The notes beneath the pieces were generated by a model. It ran no database searches and was not told the origin of the DNA. It was given only the letters and a program-made list of their open reading frames with translations. The position numbers and the translations under genes were made by a program. From positions 62,001 to 126,000 of the forward strand of contig NZ_CP058986.1 of NCBI RefSeq assembly GCF_019278525.1: a DNA stretch of 64,000 nucleotides, in the 5' to 3' direction. The DNA comes from Polaribacter sp. HaHaR_3_91. GTDB taxonomy: Bacteria > Bacteroidota > Bacteroidia > Flavobacteriales > Flavobacteriaceae. Position 1 is the stretch's first letter, and the number at the start of each line of letters is the position of its first letter. Of the stretch, positions 9,092 through 18,086 are shown piece after piece.

Positions 9092-11452
9092 ATGAAAAAA
9101 AAACAACTTAGCAAAAAGCTTACAGCAACACTTTATTTTATTTTTTTTTCAATTCTTCTTTTTCAAGGACAAAGTAAAATCAATCAAAACATTGATAAAA
9201 ATGTTCCGTTAGATTATAAAGAAACGGTGTATTCTCATCTAAATAAATCGACCTACATTAAAGGGGAAGAAATAGGTTTTACTTCTTATGTTTTCAATAA
9301 AAAAACAAAAAAACCCTCTCTTTTAACAACCAATCTTTACTGTGTTATTACAGATAAAAAAGATAATGTTTTAAAAGAAAAACTGGTAAAAGTTGAAAAC
9401 GGTATTGCATCCGGTAGTTTTAAAATAGATTCCGTTTTTACAACAGGAAGCTATAAGGTTAAGACATACACAAACTGGATGTTAAACTTTAAGGAACAAA
9501 ATTACTTTATAGAAACAATTAAAATTATTGCTCCTGGTAAACCAAATAAAAAAATCAACATTACTGAAAATGATAAAATCGACATTCAGTTTTTACCTGA
9601 AAGTGGTACTTTTTTAAATAATGTTCACAACACAATTGGTATAATTGCAAAAGATAGTTTAGGATATGGAATTCCTAATATTTCTGGAGAAATACTAGAA
9701 AACAACCTTATAATAGGAGATTTTAAATTAAATAAATTAGGTATTGGTAGAACGTCTTTTACTATTGAAAAAAACAAAAAATACTATGCTAGTATAAAAT
9801 TTAATGGACAAAAAATAACGAAACCTATTAATACAAATACCAAAATAAATGGCATTTTACTAAAAATTACAAAAAACCAAGAAGAGATCTTTGTTTCTTT
9901 AATTACCAATAAAAATTCCTTGCCAAAAATTAAAAACAAAGATTATTTTTTGAATTTTCATAACGGTGAAAAAATAAATAAACTAAAAATTAAATTCGTA
10001 AAAAATACCTCTATAATTAAAAATATAAAACTTGATAATTTAGCTTATGGAGTAAATATTTTTACTTTAGTTGATGACCAAAACAACCCTATAGCCGAAA
10101 GATTATTTTTTAATTACGAAGGATTACCTCTTTTAGATTTTAATAAAACTTCTGTAAAAACAGTAAAAGACTCTTTAGAAGTTTATTTAAAATTTGATGA
10201 TAAAATTAATTTTAAAAATAGTAATGCAAGTATTTCTATACTTCCAAAAAGAACTAAATCTTATAATAAAAGTTCAAATATCATTTCTCAAACACTTTTA
10301 AACCCTTATTTAAAAGGCATTGTAGAAAATGGAGGCTATTATTTTAAAAACATCAACGACCAAAAAAAATATGATTTAGACAATCTGTTGATTACTCAAG
10401 GTTGGAGTAGTTTTGATTGGAAATCTATCACAGATAAAGAACAAAACAGAATACATCAATTTGAAAAAGGAATAAGTATAAAAGTAAATATTCCTAATGT
10501 TGAAAACGAAAGTGATTATTTAATTCATCATTTATCTAATAGAAATGGAAATATTTTAAGTTTTAAAGAAGAAGTAAAATCTTTTCAATTGTATTCTTAT
10601 TTCCCTATGAATAATGAGAATCTATTCATTTCAAAAATAAATAAAAAAAAGAAACTTGAAGGACCTCCTCTTTATATTCAATATTATCCAAATCATATTC
10701 CAAAACTAGATGAGACAAAAGAAGTATTAGAATCTAAAATATACTACAGTGATCCTAAAGTTGAAAATTATTCTAATTTTTATTTTTTAAATAAAACAAA
10801 TACTTTAGATGAAATTTCTGTAAAAGTAAACTTAAAAGAACAAAGAATTGAAAAACTCAGAAACCAATCTATGGGAAGTTTCTTCCTATTAAATGATTTT
10901 GATAAAAACCGAACACTTGCGAATTTTATAGGTTTTAAACCTGGTATTTATGCTTACGACGACTTTAAATCTGGACAAATAGTAGCAATAAATCGCTCAA
11001 ATAAATCTCCAATAACTTTCTTTCTAGATGGTTTTCAAGTAACAAGTAGACGTTTATTATTCTACTATAATCTTTATAATGTGGAATATATAGACATTAA
11101 TTTACGAGATTTATCTGGTGGTCTAGCATATGGTGCTGGGGGTGTTATAAGAATACAAACAGATCCTTTATTAAATTCCGTAAATAAAAAAAAGACTGTA
11201 AGAAAGTTTAATTTCCCTATTACATTTAGCTCTTCTAAAAAGTTTTATGTGCCAAAATATAAAAATTATCAAAACTCATTTTATAGAAGTTATGGTGTTA
11301 TAGATTGGCTCCCAAAGAACAAAATTCAAGAAGACGGAACTTTAAAAGTAACATTTAAAAATACGGATCAAAAAAATGTGAATCTATTTGTTGAAGGAAT
11401 TACTGCAGATGGTCAGTTTATTTCTAAGAAGCTATCAATTGATGTAGAATAA
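9092..11452 (+). CDS. Secreted macroglobulin-like protein with a TonB-plug-like domain
   Basis: The ATG at 9092 gives a signal peptide with hydrophobic core at about residues 10-26; longer readings rely on TTG or need extra charged residues. Residues about 40-150 resemble the macroglobulin MG2 domain (Y-x-H-x-N-K-x-x-Y-x-x-G-E), followed by beta-rich repeats. Around residues 640-710 is a TonB-receptor plug-like section (FFLDGFQV, then GAGGVIRIQT), but the protein ends about 90 residues later, leaving no room for a barrel. Such MG2-plus-plug proteins occur in Flavobacteriaceae and probably sit at the outer membrane; their role is unknown. It is a single-gene unit. Confidence 0.75.
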   Translation: MKKKQLSKKLTATLYFIFFSILLFQGQSKINQNIDKNVPLDYKETVYSHLNKSTYIKGEEIGFTSYVFNKKTKKPSLLTTNLYCVITDKKDNVLKEKLVKVENGIASGSFKIDSVFTTGSYKVKTYTNWMLNFKEQNYFIETIKIIAPGKPNKKINITENDKIDIQFLPESGTFLNNVHNTIGIIAKDSLGYGIPNISGEILENNLIIGDFKLNKLGIGRTSFTIEKNKKYYASIKFNGQKITKPINTNTKINGILLKITKNQEEIFVSLITNKNSLPKIKNKDYFLNFHNGEKINKLKIKFVKNTSIIKNIKLDNLAYGVNIFTLVDDQNNPIAERLFFNYEGLPLLDFNKTSVKTVKDSLEVYLKFDDKINFKNSNASISILPKRTKSYNKSSNIISQTLLNPYLKGIVENGGYYFKNINDQKKYDLDNLLITQGWSSFDWKSITDKEQNRIHQFEKGISIKVNIPNVENESDYLIHHLSNRNGNILSFKEEVKSFQLYSYFPMNNENLFISKINKKKKLEGPPLYIQYYPNHIPKLDETKEVLESKIYYSDPKVENYSNFYFLNKTNTLDEISVKVNLKEQRIEKLRNQSMGSFFLLNDFDKNRTLANFIGFKPGIYAYDDFKSGQIVAINRSNKSPITFFLDGFQVTSRRLLFYYNLYNVEYIDINLRDLSGGLAYGAGGVIRIQTDPLLNSVNKKKTVRKFNFPITFSSSKKFYVPKYKNYQNSFYRSYGVIDWLPKNKIQEDGTLKVTFKNTDQKNVNLFVEGITADGQFISKKLSIDVE

Positions 11453-11623
11453 TAGAATTAGTTCTTTTAAAAACTATGCCTTATTTATTAATAATAATTG
11501 AATTTTATTCAAAAAATGCATCTTAAAGTTTAACTTTTCACCGATAATCACAAACAATTCACAGAAAGTTATGTTCTTTTTAACGAATTAATATTTTTTC
11601 TAATACCTAATGAATTAAATTTG

Positions 11624-11754
11624 TAGTAGAAAAACATTTTTACCTTAAAGATATTAGAGAAGTAACATGTTAAGAAATCCCTATAATTTTTAACAAATAA
11701 AAGTTACCCTCACTTTTGTTAAATCGCCAAAACATTAATTTATTTTGGCGATTT
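11624..11754 (+). ncRNA. Candidate orphan small RNA
   Basis: A consensus -7 element (TAAATTTG, 11616-11623) stands with no plus-strand gene after it. A strong 12-bp terminator hairpin at 11721-11754 would end a transcript of about 125 bases. The -33 region is T-rich but not TTTG. The longest ATG frame inside is eight codons. It fills the 328-base space between two convergent genes. This rests on promoter and terminator geometry only. Confidence 0.3.
11721..11754. terminator. Hairpin terminator
   Basis: A perfect 12-bp stem (11721-11732 with 11743-11754) with a 10-base AT loop lies 27 bases beyond the stop of the minus-strand oxidoreductase gene. It can also end plus-strand transcripts from the left. 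Confidence 0.75.
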
Positions 11755-11780
11755 TCATTTTACTTTAATAATGCTTTTAA

Positions 11781-13997
11781 CTATCCTAAAATTTCACTCT
11801 TATTCAATTCATTAACAAAAGGCTGACGATATAGTCTCTTACCCAATGCAGCGTTAATTGCATTTGCCACTGCGCCTCCTGCTGGTGGTAAACCTGGTTC
11901 TCCTAATCCGGTTGGAGATAAATCATTTTCTACAAAATGAACTACTACTTTTGGCGTTTCTTGCATTCTAATTAAACGATATGTATCAAAGTTTTTTGCA
12001 TTTGGTTTTCCGTCTTTAAAAGAGAAACCTGCATACATAGCATGCCCTATTCCATCTAAAACACCACCTTCTACCTGATTCCTTGCTCCCGTTGGGTTTA
12101 CAACAATACCACAATCTACGGCAACAGTTACTTTTTTAACTACAGGAAAACCATCTTTTAACACTATTTCGGCAATTTCCGCAACGTGTGTATTATGGCT
12201 ATAATAAGCAGAAAAACCTTGGTAAACACCTTCTTTTGTTTTACCCCAATTTCCTTTTTCTCTCACTAATTTAATAGTATCTTCCATTCTTTGTCCAGAA
12301 TATTCAATCTTTTCATCGGTAGATCCTTTTACAGACTGCAATAAATCTAAACGTAATTGAATGGTGTCTATATTTAATTCTGCTGCTAATTCATCAAAGA
12401 AACTTTGTTCTGCAAACGCTAAAAAATTGGTGTAAGGAGCTCTCCATGCTCCGGTTGTTATATTGCTATTATAACTACCTGTTTCTACTTTATAGTTAGG
12501 GATACATCCTGCAGGAAAAAAGTTAGGGATCAATCCGTACATGTTTCCATTTACGGCGGCTTCCTTTAAATGATAACCAGTTACCTTTCCGTCTTTTAAA
12601 GCTGCCTTTATTCTATATTTTACAGCTGGCTTATAAACTCCCGTTGTCATATCATCTTCTCTGGTAGAAACCAATTTTACAGGTTTCTTAATTGCATTAG
12701 ATATTTCTGCAGCTTCATACACAAAATCAGCGTACAATCTTCTACCAAAACCACCACCCATTCTGGTCATTTCTAAAGAGATTTTTTCGATATCAAAATC
12801 TAATAAATCTGCAACTACATTTGCTGCAAATTCTGGTGTTTGTACAGGTCCCGCTAAATGTATTTTTTCTGATGTAACATCAGCATAAAAATTCATGGGC
12901 TCCATACAATTGTGTGGTAAAAAAGGAGAATGATATGTTTTTTCAATCACTTTATCTGCAGTGGCAAAAGCCTTTTTTACATCTCCATCTTCTCTTCTTG
13001 TATTTAGTTTTTTTCCATCTAAAATATCGGTTAAAACTGTATCATGGTTTTCTGTAGATTCTAAATTACTATCTTCTTTCCAAATTGCAGTAAGTGCTTT
13101 TTTTCCTTTTATTGCCGCCCAAGTATTTTCTGCAATAACAACCACCTTATCTGTTTCAGACATGGTAAATGTCCAATTTGTCTTACCAGATGCCACATAC
13201 TGTCTTATCTTATCACCAATAGTAATTACATCAATAACGCCTTTTACTTTTTTTGCGGCTGTAGCATCAAAACTTTCTAATATTTGCCCGAAAGCTGGTG
13301 GTCTTAAAACAGTTGCAATCACCATTCCATCTGTTTTATAATCCAACCCAAAGAGAGGTTTTCCAGTGATAATTTTATCAATATCTACATTTACAATTTC
13401 TTGACCAATAATGGTATAATCCTTCGTTTCTTTTAACGCTACATTCTCCGGAACTTCTAATAATGCAGCTTCTTTAACAACATCTCCATAACCTAATGTG
13501 TCTCCATTGGCATTGGTAATAATTCCTTTTGATGCTTTGCACGTATTGGCATCTACACCCCATTTTGTAGCTGCAGCGTTTATCAACATTTGTTTAGTAG
13601 TTGCTCCTGTTTGCCTTAAAGCATCCCAACCAAAACGAATAGACTGACTTCCACCAGCCAATTGTCTGGTAAAATTATTAGTGTCTAAATTACCTTGAGC
13701 TACGTTTACCTTACTCCATTCTACATCTAATTCTTCTGCAATAAGCATAGGCATTGCTGTTTTTACACCTTGCCCTATTTCTGGGTTCGGAGAAAAAATA
13801 GTGACATAGCCATCATCAGAAATTTTGATAAATGCATTAAAATCATTGAAGTTTAATTTTGTAATATCCACAGGCATTACTGCTTCTGGTTTACAAGCTG
13901 TTAATAAATTAAACCCAATTAATAAACCACCACTTGCTAAAACTGATGTCTTTAAAAAGTTTCTTCTGCTAAAATTATTCTTTGATATAGATTCCAT
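11781..13997 (-). CDS. Molybdopterin-binding large subunit of a xanthine-dehydrogenase-family oxidoreductase
   Basis: The 738-residue protein starts with a twin-arginine signal (SRRNFLK, then a hydrophobic stretch), so it is folded with cofactor before export. It carries the two molybdenum-cofactor halves of the isoquinoline 1-oxidoreductase beta type: GGGFGRR near residue 407 binds the cofactor, and GLGEPGLPP near the C terminus holds the catalytic glutamate. It hydroxylates an aldehyde or N-heterocycle of unknown identity. The gene follows the iron-sulfur subunit by 20 bases; no FAD subunit or cytochrome gene is present, so the electron acceptor is unknown. Confidence 0.93.
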   Translation of the reverse strand: MESISKNNFSRRNFLKTSVLASGGLLIGFNLLTACKPEAVMPVDITKLNFNDFNAFIKISDDGYVTIFSPNPEIGQGVKTAMPMLIAEELDVEWSKVNVAQGNLDTNNFTRQLAGGSQSIRFGWDALRQTGATTKQMLINAAATKWGVDANTCKASKGIITNANGDTLGYGDVVKEAALLEVPENVALKETKDYTIIGQEIVNVDIDKIITGKPLFGLDYKTDGMVIATVLRPPAFGQILESFDATAAKKVKGVIDVITIGDKIRQYVASGKTNWTFTMSETDKVVVIAENTWAAIKGKKALTAIWKEDSNLESTENHDTVLTDILDGKKLNTRREDGDVKKAFATADKVIEKTYHSPFLPHNCMEPMNFYADVTSEKIHLAGPVQTPEFAANVVADLLDFDIEKISLEMTRMGGGFGRRLYADFVYEAAEISNAIKKPVKLVSTREDDMTTGVYKPAVKYRIKAALKDGKVTGYHLKEAAVNGNMYGLIPNFFPAGCIPNYKVETGSYNSNITTGAWRAPYTNFLAFAEQSFFDELAAELNIDTIQLRLDLLQSVKGSTDEKIEYSGQRMEDTIKLVREKGNWGKTKEGVYQGFSAYYSHNTHVAEIAEIVLKDGFPVVKKVTVAVDCGIVVNPTGARNQVEGGVLDGIGHAMYAGFSFKDGKPNAKNFDTYRLIRMQETPKVVVHFVENDLSPTGLGEPGLPPAGGAVANAINAALGKRLYRQPFVNELNKSEILG

Positions 13998-14017
13998 TTT
14001 GTGAAGTAGTTTTATGA

Positions 14018-14479
14018 TTAAGACATTTTATTTGCAGCAACTTTTACCGCTTTTTCAATTCTATTATAAGAAGCGCATCTACAAATATTACCGTGCATGG
14101 CTTCTCTAATTTCTTCTTCTGAAGGATTTTTATTTTCTGATAAAAAAGCAGAAGCAGTCATTATTTGTCCCGCTTGGCAATATCCACATTGTGGCACATC
14201 AATCTCTTTCCAAGCTTCTTGTACTGGATGTTTACCTTCAGTTGACAACCCTTCTATAGTGGTAATTTTTACATCATCTAAAATAGAAACTTGCATTTGA
14301 CAACTTCTTGTTGCAACACCATCTATATGAACTGTACAAGCACCACATTGTGCAATACCGCAACCAAATTTTGTACCTACCAAATTGAATTCATCTCTTA
14401 AAATCCATAACAATGGAGTGTCTGCATCTGCAGATACTTTTCGGGCTGTTCCGTTAATATGAAGTGTATAATTTGGCAT
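14018..14479 (-). CDS. 2Fe-2S small subunit of the molybdenum oxidoreductase
   Basis: A 153-residue protein with two iron-sulfur centres: an N-terminal plant-type ferredoxin domain (CGIAQCGAC near residues 40-48 with a later Cys at about 60) and a C-terminal four-helix domain (CGYCQAG and CRCASY). It passes electrons from the molybdenum centre of the large subunit encoded just downstream. It has no signal of its own and probably travels with the Tat-targeted partner. It is the first gene of a two-gene operon. Confidence 0.94.
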   Translation of the reverse strand: MPNYTLHINGTARKVSADADTPLLWILRDEFNLVGTKFGCGIAQCGACTVHIDGVATRSCQMQVSILDDVKITTIEGLSTEGKHPVQEAWKEIDVPQCGYCQAGQIMTASAFLSENKNPSEEEIREAMHGNICRCASYNRIEKAVKVAANKMS

Positions 14480-14643
14480 AGAAAGTCGGTTTTAAATTGA
14501 TGTTGGAAGTTACAAAAAATTGCTTTTGTTATTTTAACTAGAAGTTAAATGAATACATTTTGGGATTATTTTAACAAAAAAAATCCATAATCACCTAAAC
14601 AACAACACTATAGTAGTTTAAAAAACAGTTTAAAGCTAAAAAA

Positions 14644-14668
14644 AATCCACCCTAAGAAAGGGTGGATT
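14644..14668 (-). terminator. Terminator of the 148-residue gene
   Basis: A 10-bp GC-containing stem (14644-14653 with 14659-14668) closes a 5-base loop. On the minus strand it is followed by a U-tract of about eight, a textbook intrinsic terminator 46 bases past the stop codon. Confidence 0.85.
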
Positions 14669-14713
14669 CAACTTTTTCAAATCAATTTTACGCAGCTTTA
14701 TCTTACTATTTCT

Positions 14714-15160
14714 TTACTCCACATCTATAATTCGTTTTTGTTTTTCTGTCTTCTTTATCTTTTTTAAAATATCAAATAAATTTAGTTTTAACTCTCTATG
14801 TTCTTTTAAGTGATTTTTAAATAAAATAAGTAGTGTTTTATGCTCGTTCTTATAAGTTTCTTTTTGTTTATCAGCCTTAATATCTATAACTTCGAGGCTA
14901 TTTTCATGTTTTTGAACCAATTGAATTAATGCATCATTTGTCTTTATAGAGTTACTTAATTTCTCAATAATTTCTTTACTCTTACCATAAGATTGAAAAT
15001 CGATTAACTGAAGCGTGTTCCATTTTATTAAGTCTTCGAAAAAGAGATATTCATCATTTAAAAATTCTAATTCTAAACGCCATTCTTTAGAATCATTATG
15101 CATTTCTTCTGCACTTAACCATTTTATATAACTTGTATTTACATGTTTAATTTTCATCAT
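14714..15160 (-). CDS. Coiled-coil hypothetical protein of the stress island (148 aa)
   Basis: Not recognised by family. The product is soluble, strongly helical and rich in Lys and Glu, with long heptad-like runs over residues 55-140; the N-terminal 35 residues contain several tryptophans. Either of the first two Met codons may be used. It is transcribed alone: a Crp/Fnr-type box and -7 element lie upstream (15200-15243) and an intrinsic terminator downstream. That puts it under the same control as a universal stress gene, a TerB-like gene and a PNPOx gene nearby, so a role in low-oxygen or stress physiology is inferred. Confidence 0.75.
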   Translation of the reverse strand: MMKIKHVNTSYIKWLSAEEMHNDSKEWRLELEFLNDEYLFFEDLIKWNTLQLIDFQSYGKSKEIIEKLSNSIKTNDALIQLVQKHENSLEVIDIKADKQKETYKNEHKTLLILFKNHLKEHRELKLNLFDILKKIKKTEKQKRIIDVE

Positions 15161-15199
15161 AAATAGTATTAAATTCTACACTAAAAAACTTATCTACCC

Positions 15200-15243
15200 C
15201 TAATTTACCTAAAATAACAAGCTTATAAAATGATTAATATCAT
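15200..15243 (-). promoter_or_regulatory. Crp/Fnr-type box and promoter of the 148-residue gene
   Basis: ATGATTAATATCAT at 15230-15243 has perfect TGAT/ATCA half-sites four bases apart. Its centre lies 29.5 bp upstream of the first base of TAAATTAG (minus strand, 15207 to 15200), a TAnnTTTG-like -7 element. The geometry is identical at three other promoters of the island and is that of a class II activator. Confidence 0.7.
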
Positions 15244-15248
15244 CTAAA

Positions 15249-16100
15249 TTAGATTGTCTTTTCCCCTGAAGGAATTACTAAGAAAGGTACATTTAAGTGA
15301 AAACCTATTTGACTAATAGTTGATTTAAAAAATAGATTTTCGAAAAAAGAATGCTTATTGTTTATCATCACTAACAGATTTATTCGCATTTTTAATTGAA
15401 ATTCAGAAATTGCACCTGTTACACTTTGGTTGCTTACACTATAGAATAAATGGGTAACATTTTTTAATATTTTATCTAACTTCTGTTTATTTTCTATTTG
15501 ATTTTTAGATAAATCATCACCATAAGTAGTGTTTATTATATTTATTCTAGAACTATTAGAAAGGCCAATATCTACAATTAACTTTGTTTGTTTTTCATTA
15601 AAAGAAACTTCATAGTCCGAAGGAAATAATACTTCATTAGGAGCTTCAAAAGCATAATTACTTGGTATTGCTAACACTGGGCATTTTGCATTTTTAATGA
15701 TATGCACGGTGTTAGAACCAAATAAAATTTCGGTTAAACCCGTTGCTCCTTTGGTTCCCATTACAATAAGATCCATTACATGTTTTTTATGCAACTCTTC
15801 TATCTCATTTGTTAAAGTATTAAATGAAGCTATTTTACGATACGTATGGTTTGGGTTTTTAAATTGATTTTCAATTTTTTGTTGAAGTTTATCAAGTCCT
15901 TCCTCTGATGTGTTTTTTACAACATCAACTAAATTAAAACCTTCAACACCTGGGTTCATATACTCTACATCATAAATCATTGGTGTATAAGTATTCATTA
16001 TAAAGAAATTACATTTTTCGTCCTTAAATAATTGAATTGCATATTGAATTGCATTCCATGAGTTATCTGAAAAATCTGTAGGTAAAAGTATATTTTTCAT
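15249..16100 (-). CDS. Tandem universal stress protein
   Basis: A 283-residue protein of two UspA domains (about 1-143 and 148-280). The first begins with ILLPTDFSDNS and keeps the ATP-binding loop MGTKGATG-x9-GSN; the second is degenerate and lacks that loop, as usual in tandem Usps. These cytoplasmic proteins help cells survive starvation, oxygen limitation and oxidative stress. It shares the start motif and layout of the Usp at 17157-17996, so the two are probably duplicates. No Crp/Fnr box was found in the 273 bases upstream. Confidence 0.9.
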   Translation of the reverse strand: MKNILLPTDFSDNSWNAIQYAIQLFKDEKCNFFIMNTYTPMIYDVEYMNPGVEGFNLVDVVKNTSEEGLDKLQQKIENQFKNPNHTYRKIASFNTLTNEIEELHKKHVMDLIVMGTKGATGLTEILFGSNTVHIIKNAKCPVLAIPSNYAFEAPNEVLFPSDYEVSFNEKQTKLIVDIGLSNSSRINIINTTYGDDLSKNQIENKQKLDKILKNVTHLFYSVSNQSVTGAISEFQLKMRINLLVMINNKHSFFENLFFKSTISQIGFHLNVPFLVIPSGEKTI

Positions 16101-16373
16101 GATGTTTGTTTTTAATAAATTCTTAATTACATTTCCTATTCCATAATCTTCCTAGAAGAGATTTTTACCTATAAATTTATTTTATCTATATGGTTTTAAA
16201 ATAGAATGTGTTGCTTTTTAAGTATAAAATGGACCTCTAAATTTCTTAGATTCTCCTTAATAAAGAGTTAAATATCTATCAGAAAGATAAAGCACATCTG
16301 TTGCAGAATTATTATCAGACTAAAAAAAGTCTTTATTAGCCTGATGATAATTTAACCGAGCATTTATCTGTAT

Positions 16374-16676
16374 TTACAGATAAGGTTTTGTAATTGCTTT
16401 TCTCTTTTGTAATTGCTTTTCTAAATCTGAAATAGTATTTTTTACAGCAAGCTCGTAATTTTTTTCATTTGAAGATGCAAATAATCTTGGTCCTGGTGCA
16501 CTTAATTCTATTTCACAAATTACGCCTTTGTTTTTAGAATCATTTTCCTTTTTAAAAAACACATCTGCTTTAATAATTGTTTCGAATTTTTTAACCAAAC
16601 CATCTAGCTTTTTTTCTGTATAAGCTTCCATAGTTTCACTTGTAGACATGTTAACAAATTGAATATTCATTTTCAT
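16374..16676 (-). CDS. hpf: Ribosome hibernation promoting factor (HPF/RaiA family)
   Basis: A 100-residue short-form HPF with the beta-alpha fold start (MNIQFVNMSTSE), the conserved A-x-x-D-x-F-F-K-K segment and a basic C-terminal helix (LEKQLQKRKA). It binds the 30S decoding region and inactivates ribosomes in stationary phase or energy stress. Translation may begin at the first Met or at the one two codons later. It lies between the two Usp genes, which fits a dormancy or low-energy module. A 17-bp palindrome lies 37 bases upstream of the start. Confidence 0.92.
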   Translation of the reverse strand: MKMNIQFVNMSTSETMEAYTEKKLDGLVKKFETIIKADVFFKKENDSKNKGVICEIELSAPGPRLFASSNEKNYELAVKNTISDLEKQLQKRKAITKPYL

Positions 16677-16712
16677 CTTTATGGTGTTTTTAGTTATTAA
16701 TAAAAAAATTAT

Positions 16713-16729
16713 TGAAACCTATCGTTTCA
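16713..16729 (-). promoter_or_regulatory. Palindrome in front of hpf
   Basis: TGAAAC-N5-GTTTCA is a perfect inverted repeat at 16713-16729. On the minus strand it overlaps TAGGTTTC (16721 to 16714), which could serve as a -7 element for hpf, so a repressor bound here would block the promoter. The sequence differs from the Crp/Fnr boxes of the island. Confidence 0.35.
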
Positions 16730-16757
16730 TATGTAGTTCTAAGATAATCCTTTTTAA

Positions 16758-17144
16758 TTAAATTATTATAATAGCATATGCAATATTTAATAAGTATAAA
16801 CCTATTAGAAAAAGTAGTGTATAAATTGCCTGTACAAATCTAATATTTACAAGTTTTAACCAATGTATGGTTTGCTTAGGAATACTAAAAAGAGATAACC
16901 CTATAAGTAATGATGACCAACCAATTAGGGTAATTATAAGTTTCCAATTAGGCTCCCAAATGTTATGGAATAGAATATTTATCAATCCAATAATAATGGC
17001 TAAAAAAGAAAAAATAATCAGAAATTTTTGATCTTCTAAATCATTAAATATTTGCCTAATCCTTTTTGGATTAAAACTTAGTATAACGAAAAAAATAAGT
17101 AAGTAATAACCCCAAAACTTTGCTAAAAAAATTGAATTATCCAT
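16758..17144 (-). CDS. Four-helix membrane protein of the stress island
   Basis: A 128-residue integral membrane protein with four hydrophobic segments (about residues 8-24, 41-60, 69-86 and 104-127) and short charged loops. It resembles small hypothetical membrane proteins of Bacteroidota, and I cannot name a family. It starts 12 bases after the stop of the universal stress gene at 17157-17996 and is almost certainly cotranscribed with it from the Crp/Fnr-type promoter at 18021-18064. Confidence 0.7.
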   Translation of the reverse strand: MDNSIFLAKFWGYYLLIFFVILSFNPKRIRQIFNDLEDQKFLIIFSFLAIIIGLINILFHNIWEPNWKLIITLIGWSSLLIGLSLFSIPKQTIHWLKLVNIRFVQAIYTLLFLIGLYLLNIAYAIIII

Positions 17145-17156
17145 AACATATTGTTT

Positions 17157-17996
17157 TTATTCATGTAGTACTAAAAAAGGTACATCGGTATGATAGCTTA
17201 TTTCCGCTACCTTGGTATGAAATAGTATTTGTTGAAAATAATTAAGATTTTTTGCCACCATAGCAATCATATCTATATTTCTACTATTTACAAAACATTG
17301 CACAGCATCTTCTACTTTTTTATTTGTTAAAAAATGAAAACTGTGTTGGTAATTATAAAGATAATCTTCTAATAGTTCTTTACTTTTTTGTTGCCCCTCA
17401 TTTAATGAGGTTACCTTTTTACTGATATTTAAAACCCTTAAAGACGCGCTTTTTTCTTCTAAGATTTTTATTATTGGTTCTAATATTTGTAATTCATTAT
17501 ATAAAGAAAAATCTGTAGGAAATGCCACCTCTTCTATTTTCTTAAATTTGGCATTCTCAGGTACTACTAAGGTTGTACATTTTACCTTTGTAATAACATC
17601 TCCCGTATTACTCCCAGTAATATATCCTTGAAAGCCACTAGCTCCTTTGGTGCCCATAACAATAACATCTATTTTTTTTTCTTCTACCTGCTGTCTTATA
17701 GACTCAATAAAAAAATTAGTATCTGTTAAAGTGTAAAAATTATGGTTCTTATTATTAAAGTTTAGAGCTATTTTTTGCTGAAGTCCTTTTAATTGTTTTT
17801 TTGCATTTTCTATGTTTACATCTACAATAACTTCTTGCGTGTTATCATAGAAATAATCATCTACTACAACATTATTTATCCTATTAACGTGTAACAAATA
17901 AAAATTGCACGTTGCGTGCTTATAAAAATTTAAAGCATACTCAATTGCATTCCAAGAATTGTCTGAAAAATCTGTAGGGAGTAAAATTGCTTTCAT
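17157..17996 (-). CDS. Tandem universal stress protein
   Basis: A 279-residue two-domain UspA protein, with start ILLPTDFSDNS and first-domain ATP-loop MGTKGASG-x9-GSN; the second domain lacks the loop. Same architecture as the Usp at 15249-16100, with matching motifs but divergent second halves. It is the first gene of a unit containing the four-helix membrane protein and perhaps hpf. Its promoter has the best -7 element of the island (TAAATTTG) with a Crp/Fnr-type box 29.5 bp upstream, so it should be induced when that regulator is active. Confidence 0.9.
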   Translation of the reverse strand: MKAILLPTDFSDNSWNAIEYALNFYKHATCNFYLLHVNRINNVVVDDYFYDNTQEVIVDVNIENAKKQLKGLQQKIALNFNNKNHNFYTLTDTNFFIESIRQQVEEKKIDVIVMGTKGASGFQGYITGSNTGDVITKVKCTTLVVPENAKFKKIEEVAFPTDFSLYNELQILEPIIKILEEKSASLRVLNISKKVTSLNEGQQKSKELLEDYLYNYQHSFHFLTNKKVEDAVQCFVNSRNIDMIAMVAKNLNYFQQILFHTKVAEISYHTDVPFLVLHE

Positions 17997-18020
17997 TTAA
18001 ATTCATCTTTATCTAAAAGA

Positions 18021-18064
18021 CAAATTTATTGCTAGAATACTTTTTAAAAAATGATATTAGTCAT
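18021..18064 (-). promoter_or_regulatory. Crp/Fnr-type box and promoter of the second universal stress gene
   Basis: ATGATATTAGTCAT at 18051-18064 (half-sites TGAT and GTCA) is centred 29.5 bp upstream of a perfect -7 element, TAAATTTG on the minus strand (18028 to 18021). The box lies about 60 bases before the ATG. Confidence 0.72.
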
Positions 18065-18086
18065 ATGGCCACTAATACATTTATTA

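Noticed and set aside
12961..13341. 126-codon plus-strand frame
   Set aside because: It lies entirely inside the molybdopterin oxidoreductase gene on the other strand and has no promoter or domain.
16101..16373. Possible fifth island box before the first universal stress gene
   Set aside because: Only a half-site (ATCA at 16314) is present, and no -7 element stands at the right distance.
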